Shown: positions 1 to 5,454 of the stretch, one piece after another
Layout: every line of letters starts with the position of its first letter
Numbering within the stretch: the first letter of the stretch is position 1
DNA from: Lentisphaerota bacterium
GTDB taxonomy: Bacteria > Verrucomicrobiota > Kiritimatiellia > JAAZAB01
NCBI GenBank assembly: GCA_020201415.1
Contig: JAIVGW010000342.1
Coordinates: 1 to 5,454, forward strand
Reading direction: 5' to 3'
Length of the DNA: 5,454 nt
Position numbers and translations under genes: made by a program
The notes under the pieces: generated by a model
What the model saw: only the letters and a program-made list of their open reading frames with translations
Told to the model about the DNA's origin: nothing
Databases searched by the model: none

Positions 1-658
1 ACCTGGCGCTCGACAGTAGGCCGCCACCGCTTCCACTGGTAATATTGTTCCTGCGAATGACACAATTTGTAATAATGGCAGTAAAAGTTCGATCCTTGTC
101 CGGGCCAATCATTACGCCCCCGCCACTGCTGGCGGCCCGATTCAATTCAATAACACAATTTTCCACCACCGAAGTGCGTGTGCTCTCTCTGTACAGATAA
201 ATGCCGCCGCCATGTCCGGCGCCCCAGTCCGCCCGTCCGTTATGAATCGTGAATCCAACCACCACGGCCTGAGTTCCGGCGGGCGGATAAACGAACATGC
301 CGCGGTAAAGGTCCTGGCCATCGATCCGGGTATTATCAGGGCCTTCCACACTGCGCACCGTTACCGCCTTGCGCAGGTCCACCACGTTGGTGACGCTGTC
401 ATAAGTCAAGGCATTGGTCGGCACGGTATAGGTGCCGGGGCCAACCCAGATCAAGTCGCCGTCTGCGGCGGCATTAATCGCATCCTGGATGTGGGCGGCG
501 GCTTCGGACCAGTTGGTGTAGGGCGGCAATGCGTCGGGATTGTTCAGGCTGACGTAACGTTCGGCGGCCGGGGCCGCCTGCACCCCGATTAGGGCCATCA
601 GCAATGCCAGCCCGGTAGAGCGCAGAATCAAAAGCCGCTGATGATTTGCAGACTTCAT
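1..658 (-). CDS. Secreted right-handed parallel beta-helix repeat protein (3' end beyond window)
   Basis: The frame opens at an ATG at 658 and has no stop to the window edge, giving 219 residues of an unfinished protein. Residues 1-32 look like a Sec signal peptide: a basic start (MKSANHQR), a hydrophobic core around LALLMALIG, and an Ala-rich cleavage region near QAAPAAE. A segment follows (residues 35-80; YVSLNNP, PPYTNW, HIQDAINAA, WVGPGTYTV) that is typical of the N-terminal cap of secreted beta-helix proteins. From about residue 130 there are beta-helix-like coils with recurring NCVI..N and GGG(I/V/L) patterns: VVGFTIHNG, GGGIYL, ENCVIELN, GGGVMIG, TNCVIRRN and GGGLL. Related proteins include polysaccharide lyases, glycan-binding proteins and large surface proteins, and nothing here picks one. 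It begins 42 bases after the displaced DUF4838 C-terminus. No Shine-Dalgarno sequence precedes the ATG, but a promoter-like pair does. The fold class is fairly certain; the activity is unknown. Confidence 0.85.
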   Translation of the reverse strand, partial: MKSANHQRLLILRSTGLALLMALIGVQAAPAAERYVSLNNPDALPPYTNWSEAAAHIQDAINAAADGDLIWVGPGTYTVPTNALTYDSVTNVVDLRKAVTVRSVEGPDNTRIDGQDLYRGMFVYPPAGTQAVVVGFTIHNGRADWGAGHGGGIYLYRESTRTSVVENCVIELNRAASSGGGVMIGPDKDRTFTAIITNCVIRRNNITSGSGGGLLSSAR

Positions 659-665
659 ACCATTT

Positions 666-694
666 AATTTATTACTTTAATCGTAACAAGTCAA
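666..694 (-). promoter_or_regulatory. Putative sigma70-like promoter for the beta-helix gene
   Basis: Reading the minus strand, TTGACT (689-694) is followed after 17 bases by TAAATT (666-671). These match the -35 and -10 consensus at 5 of 6 and 4 of 6 positions. The -10 box ends only seven bases before the ATG at 658, so the transcript would begin at or next to the start codon. That would be a leaderless message, consistent with the lack of a ribosome-binding site. The -35 box lies in TGCTTGACT, which also occurs in the gap after the other DUF4838 gene. Short AT-rich gaps can produce such matches by chance. Confidence 0.35.
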
Positions 695-700
695 GCAGCA

Positions 701-964
701 TCACTGGCTTTTGACGTAGGTATCGGGATTGAGCGAACTCATCCGCGGAGTCTGGGGACGGATGGGCCCCCAGTTCAGCGCATAAGGATTATCTTTGCAA
801 AGTTGCTCGATTTCAACCCAGATGGCGCGCGCGCGCTCCACGCTTGTCGCATCCTTGCCCTTGGACTCGCGCACACGCGACATGACTCCGCGCAGTTCGA
901 TATTCAGGTGGGTGTAATCCAGACCGGCGCGCACAAATCCCAACCTCTGCCGATAGATTTCAGG
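701..964 (-). pseudogene. Displaced C-terminal fragment of the frameshifted DUF4838 gene
   Basis: This 87-residue segment is in a different frame from the upstream DUF4838 reading frame (904-2610) and ends at TGA 701-703. It aligns almost without gaps to the last 86 residues of the intact paralogue at 2745-4580. Shared elements include FVR.GL.YT, EQLC.DNP, LNW, RPQTPRM and SLNPD. It is therefore the original C-terminus of the upstream gene, separated by a deletion and frameshift at about 965-973. It has no internal stop and has kept close similarity to its sister, so the break is recent or an assembly or sequencing error. The frame is open back to an ATG at 1000, but I see no reason to think it is translated on its own. 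In the paralogue this part is an Arg/Glu-rich, probably helical tail. Confidence 0.85.
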
Positions 965-2610
965 CGCGCCACTTCGCGCTTGTCTTCGAGCAGCTTCCAA
1001 TAGGCCTTAAGAGCCTCGGCGCCCTTGCCAAAGGCCCGCTGATAATAATCCTCCATGATGGCGTGTCCGTCCTTGGAAGGGTCCCAGACCAGCTGGGCCA
1101 TCACGTAATACTGAGGTCCCTGTGTAGCCCAATGCTCCCAGACGCTATCGATAAAGATGCCGATGCAGTTGTTTTCACCAACTAATTTTAAATCCTGAAT
1201 AGCCTTGTTAATGGCCACATCAGGTTGACCCTGCTGCCAGCCGGCGGGACTGCCGGTATTGGGACGCCACACCAGGTTGGGGGCTATTTCAGACCATGCC
1301 GCATACTGCTCCCGGTAAGTGGTGCCCAAGCTCGACCCGCGATCAACCATATCGCCGCGCCCCAGGAAATTTGCCACGCTGGATATAATGACATTATCCG
1401 CCGGCCGCGCTTCTATCGGCGCCGGCCGTGAATGTCCGTATGACATCATCAACACATAATAATCCTTATCGGGATAGCGCTCTTTAAGCAACTTTGCGCA
1501 AACATTGGCAAAAGTGACTTCGCGATCCGTCAGGGCGACATATTTTGTGCTGAACCCCTTCCAACTGAATCCACGCAATTCGTTATCCGGATGATCCCAG
1601 GCCCGGCAGTTATCACAGACGCAGTGTCCACTGGCCCAGCCGTCATTCGGCGAGGCATTGAAAACCGTGAGGTTCGGATCGCGTTCCAATTGCTCGTCCA
1701 CAAGATCAACCCACTTTCGCGCCAGATCGGGATTGGAATGGCACATTTTCACAGTGTGGGCGCTGGGATAGGGCTTTTCGCCACCGCCGCGCGTGCCGTC
1801 CGGCTGCAGGGCAAAATATTCCGGATTGGTTTCATGGAACCTTTCCCACCAGCCGCCGAATGCATGACCGCCGCCGATCTGCAACGATCCGAGTTGTAAG
1901 CGCTGCAACCGCATCCAATCCTGGGATTGACCATACCCCCTGTTACCCAAAGCCGAAAAGCCCATCATGCCGGCACGCGCCCTGATACTGGGATGATAAC
2001 GGTAAACGAAAGCCGGCAATTCGATGGTTGGAATCTGGAGCACATCTTCGCCCAACTCGCCCGGCCAGAGCCAACGCACCCCCAGACAGTCCTGTAGAAA
2101 AGTGTAAACGGCATTGATAGTACCATATTCCTGTTGCTTCCCGACAATGTCCTTGCCGCGTTTGTCCGGCACTACCATGTGCTCGGGATCCCAGACATCC
2201 CGTCCGGCAATCACCAGGTTTTTACCGTCACAGGCAATCAGAATTTCCTCAGGATGCTTGAATTCAAAATCGACGCCGGGAAAAACATCACGCAAAACCG
2301 GCTGGTAACCGACCCAGATGGCATGCTCGGGAATGGGATCCGGTCGGCCTTCAATCAATTCCGGGCGGGCGCCGCTGGTTTTCTCAATATATTCCGCCAA
2401 CTCTTCAGCAGCATTTCTGGTAAAAGGGGGCGCATCCTGAAAGACAACGATGGGCGCCTGGCTCACGCCCTGCTCAACCAGCGCCATCTTGGGACCGGCG
2501 GCGTGGGGATCAAACAGTCCCGGTTGTTTAGGCCGGTCGTCAACCGCACATCCACATATCAAACAAATCAATAAACCCGCAAACGTTCCTGTAATTGCCA
2601 TTTTCCGCAT
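904..2610 (-). CDS. DUF4838-family lipoprotein, putative glycan-acting enzyme, C-terminus lost by frameshift
   Basis: The ATG at 2610 is preferred because AAGGGG lies nine bases upstream and the protein then starts MRKMAITGTFAGLLICLICGC, a lipoprotein signal peptide with lipobox ICGC (acylated Cys at residue 21, then Ala, suggesting the outer membrane). An in-frame ATG at 2634 and a GTG at 2661 are weaker. Residues 50-185 form an N-terminal alpha/beta domain like those before the catalytic barrel of several glycosidase families (APIVVF, EELAEYIEKTSG, AIWVGYQP, NAVYTFLQ, GVRWLWPG). The DUF4838 core follows: HAFGGWWERF (249-258), PEYFALQPDG (263-272), MCHSNP (289-294), PNDGWASGHCVCDNC (321-335), WRPNTGSP (448-455), FIDSVWEHW (486-494) and VMAQLVWDP. 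Homology to the paralogue stops at residue 546; 22 unrelated residues then lead to a TGA, giving 568 residues instead of the expected roughly 667. The core is complete, so the truncated protein could fold, but this is unproven. DUF4838 activity and substrate are not established from this sequence. Confidence 0.85.
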   Translation of the reverse strand: MRKMAITGTFAGLLICLICGCAVDDRPKQPGLFDPHAAGPKMALVEQGVSQAPIVVFQDAPPFTRNAAEELAEYIEKTSGARPELIEGRPDPIPEHAIWVGYQPVLRDVFPGVDFEFKHPEEILIACDGKNLVIAGRDVWDPEHMVVPDKRGKDIVGKQQEYGTINAVYTFLQDCLGVRWLWPGELGEDVLQIPTIELPAFVYRYHPSIRARAGMMGFSALGNRGYGQSQDWMRLQRLQLGSLQIGGGHAFGGWWERFHETNPEYFALQPDGTRGGGEKPYPSAHTVKMCHSNPDLARKWVDLVDEQLERDPNLTVFNASPNDGWASGHCVCDNCRAWDHPDNELRGFSWKGFSTKYVALTDREVTFANVCAKLLKERYPDKDYYVLMMSYGHSRPAPIEARPADNVIISSVANFLGRGDMVDRGSSLGTTYREQYAAWSEIAPNLVWRPNTGSPAGWQQGQPDVAINKAIQDLKLVGENNCIGIFIDSVWEHWATQGPQYYVMAQLVWDPSKDGHAIMEDYYQRAFGKGAEALKAYWKLLEDKREVARLKSIGRGWDLCAPVWITPT

Positions 2611-2619
2611 GTAATTAAT

Positions 2620-2625
2620 CCCCTT
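2620..2625 (-). promoter_or_regulatory. Ribosome-binding site deciding the start at 2610
   Basis: AAGGGG sits nine bases before the ATG at 2610. The paralogue has the identical hexamer at the identical distance from its ATG at 4580. The shared spacing supports these internal ATGs over the upstream in-frame starts at 2634 and 2661. Confidence 0.65.
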
Positions 2626-2664
2626 GTCACGCATTGCACATATCTCAATAACCAGCTTCACGAC

Positions 2665-2679
2665 CGTCCCGCAGGGACG
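2665..2679 (-). repeat. Short GC-rich perfect inverted repeat in the 5' leader
   Basis: CGTCCC and GGGACG form a perfect 6-bp stem around a 3-base loop (TGC on the minus strand). It lies between the putative promoter (2700-2727) and the start codon at 2610, so it would be in the 5' untranslated leader. No T-run follows on either strand, so it is not a standard intrinsic terminator. It could be a mRNA structure or a dispersed REP-like palindrome. No second copy was seen in the window. Confidence 0.45.
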
Positions 2680-2699
2680 AGAATCTTGTAATGGTGGAA

Positions 2700-2727
2700 T
2701 TTATACAGGTTAACAGTGATCAGTCAA
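2700..2727 (-). promoter_or_regulatory. Putative sigma70-like promoter for the DUF4838 lipoprotein gene
   Basis: On the minus strand TTGACT (2722-2727) is followed after 16 bases by TATAAA (2700-2705). Each box matches the sigma70 consensus at 5 of 6 positions, and the spacing is close to optimal. It lies in the 134-base gap after the stop of the upstream DUF4838 gene and would give a leader of about 80-85 nt containing the hairpin at 2665-2679. It suggests the lipoprotein gene can be transcribed independently of its upstream neighbours. No other site in this gap fits as well. Confidence 0.5.
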
Positions 2728-2744
2728 GCATATAAACCGGACGG

Positions 2745-4580
2745 TCATCGTGCAGAAATGTAGTCGGGATTCAACGAGCGCATGCGGGGCGTCTGAGGAC
2801 GCAGGGCCGACCAATTCAGCGTTCCGGGATTATCCTGACAGAGTTGCTCCATGGCCGACCATGTAGCACGCGCCTGCTCCAATGCGGACGTATCCTCGCC
2901 TTTGGCAGCCCGCGCATGGACCATGATACGCCGTAAATCCATCAGCAACCTGGTATATTCCAGACCGACACGCACGAAGGCCACGCGTTGACTGTATGTA
3001 TCGGGAACAGCGGGCACCCTGGCGGCCGCACGGTCCAGGATGGAGCCGGCCCGCACAAAAAACTCACTGTCATAGACTTCGTGGTACGCCTGTTCCTTAC
3101 TCACATACAATTCCCGGGTCGCATTCAAAAGCGCCCAATAGTCCCGCATTTCATCAGCAGCCGGCCCGAACCCACGCCGATAATAATCCTCCAGAACAGA
3201 CCAACCGTCCTGATAGGGATTCCAGGTCAATTGCGCCATCAGGTAATACTGCGGTCCCTGAGTGGCCCAATGCTCCCAGATCATATCGATCCAGATACCG
3301 ATGCACCCGCTTTCGGCAACCATTTTCCAGTCATCAATCACCTGCTGAAAGAAAACATCCGGTTGACCCTGCTGACTGCCGGCGGGGCTGCCGGTATTGG
3401 GACGCCAGATTATATTGGGAGCAACCTTCCCCCACCCCAAAAATTGCCGGCGATGAGTCATGCCGGTGGTTGAAGCCTGATCCACTAATTCAGGGCGACC
3501 GTAAAAATTGGCCACACTGGCAATGATCACGTTATCATCGGGCACGGCGGCTACCGGCGGCGGACGGGTATGTCCATAAGCCATGACCACCACATAATAA
3601 TCTTTGTCCGGATAACGTTGTTTCAACTTGCGTGCCAAAGTATTGGCAAATGTCACGTGGCGGTCGGATATGGCCACATATTCCACCGACAGCCCTGGCC
3701 AGCGAAAATGACGCAACTCGCCAGCCGGGTGATCCCAGGCCCGGCAGCCATCACAAGTGCAATAGCCGCTGGCCCAATCATCATTATGCCCGGCGGAAAA
3801 GACCCGGTGATTGGGATCGTCCTGCAGCCGGGCGTCAACTTCAGCCAGCCATTGATCCCAAAGCCCCGGATTGGATTCGCACATTTTAATGTATTTCACA
3901 TTGCGGCCGTAAGGCGCGCGTCGCCCGTCGGGCAGCAGGGCAAAATATTCCTGGTGGGTTTCGCCAAACCGCTCCCACCAATCCATGAAGGCATGCCCCC
4001 CCATTTCCAGGGAATCCAACTGCAGCCGCTGACGGCGCGACCAGTCGCGTGACCGTCCGTAACCCCATCCCGGCAGCGAAGAAAAAGCCAGCAGGCCGGC
4101 GCGATGGCGTATCTGCGGATGATACCGGTAAATGAAAGGCTTAAATTCAATTATCTCCCTCTGTATCACATCCTCGCCCATTTCGCCCGGCCACAGCCAG
4201 CGCACATCAAGGTAATCCTGGAGAAATGTATAGACGGCGTTAACCTGCTGGGCATCAGCCAATATCAAGATTTCTTCAGGGTGGGTAAAATCAAAATCCA
4301 CATCCGGAAATATTGTATTTAACACCGGCTGATAACCGACCCATATAGCTGAGGGAGGCGCAGGATCAGGCAAGCCTTCGATCACCGGCGGCCGGACGCC
4401 AACGGTTTTTTGAATATATTCCGCCAGTTCATCAGCCGCCAGGCGGACATAGTGCGGGGCATCTGCATACACGACTATCGGCGCCGGAGTTTCCACCGAC
4501 GACGCCAGCCTGAAAGCCATAACAGGCGCTGACGTCAATATCACAGCCGCTATCAAACACCAGGCATATTGAATTTGCAT
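2745..4580 (-). CDS. Secreted DUF4838-family protein, putative glycan-acting enzyme
   Basis: The start at 4580 is chosen for its AAGGGG site nine bases upstream. An in-frame ATG at 4601 is possible and would add K and R to an otherwise uncharged signal-peptide start. From 4580 the protein has 611 residues: a Sec signal peptide with likely cleavage after PVMA (residue 22), an N-terminal alpha/beta domain (about 33-132), the DUF4838 core with HAFMDWWERF (196-205), EYFALLPDG (211-219), MCESNP (233-238), NDDW (266-269), CTCDGC (274-279), WRPNTGSP (392-399), IDMIWEHW (431-438) and YYLMAQLTWNP (445-455), and a helical C-terminal region of about 135 residues. There is no lipobox, so it is predicted to be periplasmic or released, unlike its lipoprotein sister downstream. 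It lacks 33 codons in frame within the N-terminal domain (around residues 109-113) compared with that sister. It starts 91 bases after the sialidase-like gene with no clear promoter, so co-transcription is plausible. Family assignment is firm; substrate is unknown. Confidence 0.9.
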   Translation of the reverse strand: MQIQYAWCLIAAVILTSAPVMAFRLASSVETPAPIVVYADAPHYVRLAADELAEYIQKTVGVRPPVIEGLPDPAPPSAIWVGYQPVLNTIFPDVDFDFTHPEEILILADAQQVNAVYTFLQDYLDVRWLWPGEMGEDVIQREIIEFKPFIYRYHPQIRHRAGLLAFSSLPGWGYGRSRDWSRRQRLQLDSLEMGGHAFMDWWERFGETHQEYFALLPDGRRAPYGRNVKYIKMCESNPGLWDQWLAEVDARLQDDPNHRVFSAGHNDDWASGYCTCDGCRAWDHPAGELRHFRWPGLSVEYVAISDRHVTFANTLARKLKQRYPDKDYYVVVMAYGHTRPPPVAAVPDDNVIIASVANFYGRPELVDQASTTGMTHRRQFLGWGKVAPNIIWRPNTGSPAGSQQGQPDVFFQQVIDDWKMVAESGCIGIWIDMIWEHWATQGPQYYLMAQLTWNPYQDGWSVLEDYYRRGFGPAADEMRDYWALLNATRELYVSKEQAYHEVYDSEFFVRAGSILDRAAARVPAVPDTYSQRVAFVRVGLEYTRLLMDLRRIMVHARAAKGEDTSALEQARATWSAMEQLCQDNPGTLNWSALRPQTPRMRSLNPDYISAR

Positions 4581-4589
4581 AAGCCTTAT

Positions 4590-4595
4590 CCCCTT
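4590..4595 (-). promoter_or_regulatory. Ribosome-binding site deciding the start at 4580
   Basis: AAGGGG lies nine bases before the ATG at 4580, as in the paralogue. If translation instead began at the ATG at 4601, this hexamer would encode part of a Lys-Gly-Ile tripeptide. Only weak purine-rich sequence precedes 4601, so 4580 is favoured. Confidence 0.6.
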
Positions 4596-4671
4596 ACCCA
4601 TACCGTCGCGTAATCCAGACCACCGCCCGCACCTCTTACCGGCAGCAAACTTGGCGCATGAATATGTCAGG

Positions 4672-5454
4672 TTAGGCCCGCCAATGCGTCGACATCAGGC
4701 ACGGCTTCTCCCCGGCGCGCTCCTTCTGGTAATATACGGAAAGCAATGTGCCATCGTCCAGTTCCACTGACGCGGGATAGCCCAGATCGCCGTCCGGCGC
4801 ATCCTGCAAGGTCAACTGGTTGGCGATATCCCAGGTAAGCCCCTCGTCGGCGGACAGGCAGAAGCGCTGTCCCGGCGGCTGGTGGCGGATGGCATGCGAA
4901 ACCAGGATGCGATCATCGCGTAAACGCAACAGATGCGGCGGGAAACCCAGTAGACTGGCCGGCTGCGGCTCCGTCCAGGTTTTACCGCCATCCGGGCTTT
5001 CAAACTGCCACAATACCCGCTGTTTCACATCCTTGACCTGATAGCGGGCCAGCCCTAGCAGCTTGCCCGAGGCCGTCGCCACTACATGCGGCTCGCACAG
5101 GCGCGGTTTTTCACCCGCCACCGTACCCGGCACCTGCGGCGCAGCGTTGATCCGTGCCGCGACTGTCCAGGTAACGCCCTGATCCGCAGAAATTGCAACG
5201 CCCAGGCTGTGTTTCCCATCAGAATCAACGCCGGGCATGGTCCCTATGTATATCAAATCGCCGTTGGGAAGCAGATTGGCGCCATGCGGCGCTGATACCG
5301 GCGCCGGCGTCGGTTCGTCCCAGGTCCGGCCGCCATCGCGCGAACGGCGGGTCCAATACCCCAGACGGCGGGTCGCTGGAGGAAAATGATTATCCTCGAA
5401 ATCGGAAGCAGCCCCGACGCCCAATTCCCCGGCCCATTCCACCCAGCGTTGCGA
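4672..5454 (-). CDS. Sialidase-like (BNR/Asp-box) beta-propeller protein (5' end beyond window)
   Basis: This is the last 260 residues of a protein that begins beyond the right edge; the frame is open at 5454 and ends at TAA 4672-4674. Four Asp boxes matching S-x-D-x-G-x-T-W are visible: SRDGGRTW (38-45 of the visible part), SADQGVTW (89-96), SPDGGKTW (153-160) and SADEGLTW (201-208). They are spaced 43-64 residues apart, as expected for successive propeller blades. Other family-like segments are LLPNGDLIYIG, RLCEPHV, FPPHLLRLRDDRILV and LGYPASVELDDGTLLSVYY. The last resembles the closing blade of bacterial sialidase-family proteins. Asp boxes are structural and do not prove sialidase activity, which needs an Arg triad, a Tyr/Glu pair and an Asp; RLCEPHV and the YPASVEL Tyr are possible active-site positions, and the N-terminal part cannot be seen. 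It lies 91 bases upstream of the secreted DUF4838 gene on the same strand, suggesting a shared glycan-degradation role. Confidence 0.88.
   Translation of the reverse strand, partial: SQRWVEWAGELGVGAASDFEDNHFPPATRRLGYWTRRSRDGGRTWDEPTPAPVSAPHGANLLPNGDLIYIGTMPGVDSDGKHSLGVAISADQGVTWTVAARINAAPQVPGTVAGEKPRLCEPHVVATASGKLLGLARYQVKDVKQRVLWQFESPDGGKTWTEPQPASLLGFPPHLLRLRDDRILVSHAIRHQPPGQRFCLSADEGLTWDIANQLTLQDAPDGDLGYPASVELDDGTLLSVYYQKERAGEKPCLMSTHWRA

Noticed and set aside
212..592. 126-residue plus-strand open frame opposite the beta-helix gene
   Set aside because: The minus strand here encodes a signal peptide and regular beta-helix motifs. The plus-strand translation shows no recognisable domain and is an antisense shadow.
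904..975. Programmed ribosomal frameshift joining the two parts of the broken DUF4838 gene
   Set aside because: No slippery heptamer or downstream structure is evident, and 35 codons of the sister protein are missing at the junction, so a simple slip would not restore the protein.
701..1000. Independent small gene starting at the ATG at 1000
   Set aside because: Residues from 964 onward match the C-terminus of the paralogue, and residues before that have no counterpart in it. It is the displaced tail of the broken gene.
2608..2661. GTG at 2661 as start of the DUF4838 lipoprotein
   Set aside because: It would put 17 residues before a clean lipoprotein signal peptide and has no ribosome-binding site, unlike the ATG at 2610.
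2665..2679. Intrinsic terminator after the secreted DUF4838 gene
   Set aside because: The stem is only 6 bp with no T-run on either strand, and it lies downstream of a good promoter match.
3570..4052. Long plus-strand open frames (also 2134-2574, 2988-3473 and 2996-3526) opposite the DUF4838 genes
   Set aside because: They lie wholly inside conserved minus-strand genes, show no domain-like composition, and arise readily opposite GC-rich coding sequence.
4581..4671. Promoter for the secreted DUF4838 gene in the 91-base gap
   Set aside because: No -35/-10 pair with acceptable spacing was seen. Only the ribosome-binding site at 4590-4595 could be supported.

Overview
All supportable genes in this window lie on the minus strand, so the biological reading order is from high to low coordinates. 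The order is: a BNR/Asp-box sialidase-like protein whose N-terminus is beyond the right edge (4672-5454); a DUF4838-family protein with a signal peptide (2745-4580); a second, paralogous DUF4838 protein that is a predicted lipoprotein and whose 3' end is broken by a deletion and frameshift (main frame 904-2610, displaced C-terminus 701-964); and a secreted right-handed beta-helix protein that runs off the left edge (1-658). No RNA genes, CRISPR arrays, insertion sequences or transposases were seen, and no gene-free stretch exceeds 300 bases.

The window looks chromosomal. It probably comes from a Gram-negative glycan-degrading bacterium of the PVC group (Planctomycetota, Verrucomicrobiota, Kiritimatiellota or Lentisphaerota). 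This is an inference from three things: the combination of DUF4838 proteins, a short Asp-box sialidase-like protein and a beta-helix protein opening with the 'YVSLNNP...PPYTNW..AA.HIQDAI' type of segment that I associate with Kiritimatiellota/Verrucomicrobiota secretomes; the lipoprotein and Sec export signals; and moderately high GC. No marker gene is present to fix the phylum.

The two DUF4838 genes are clear tandem paralogues and align over almost their whole length. Each lacks about 100 nt that the other keeps. The 4580 gene lacks 33 codons of the N-terminal domain, in frame. The 2610 gene lacks about 97 nt near its 3' end, which shifts the frame and truncates the protein after the putative catalytic region. 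Both genes have the same AAGGGG ribosome-binding site nine bases before an ATG. Behind each DUF4838 gene is a short gap containing a TGCTTGACT element that looks like the -35 box of a promoter for the next gene.

The likely joint role is stripping and cleaving an external glycan at the cell surface or in the periplasm. The sialidase-like protein and the DUF4838 proteins would be glycan-acting enzymes, and the beta-helix protein a polysaccharide-binding or lyase-like partner. The substrate cannot be read from the sequence. The strongest points for follow-up are the broken paralogue, the reciprocal gaps, the conserved Cys cluster and acidic motif in the uncharacterised DUF4838 pair, and the duplicated promoter-like element.
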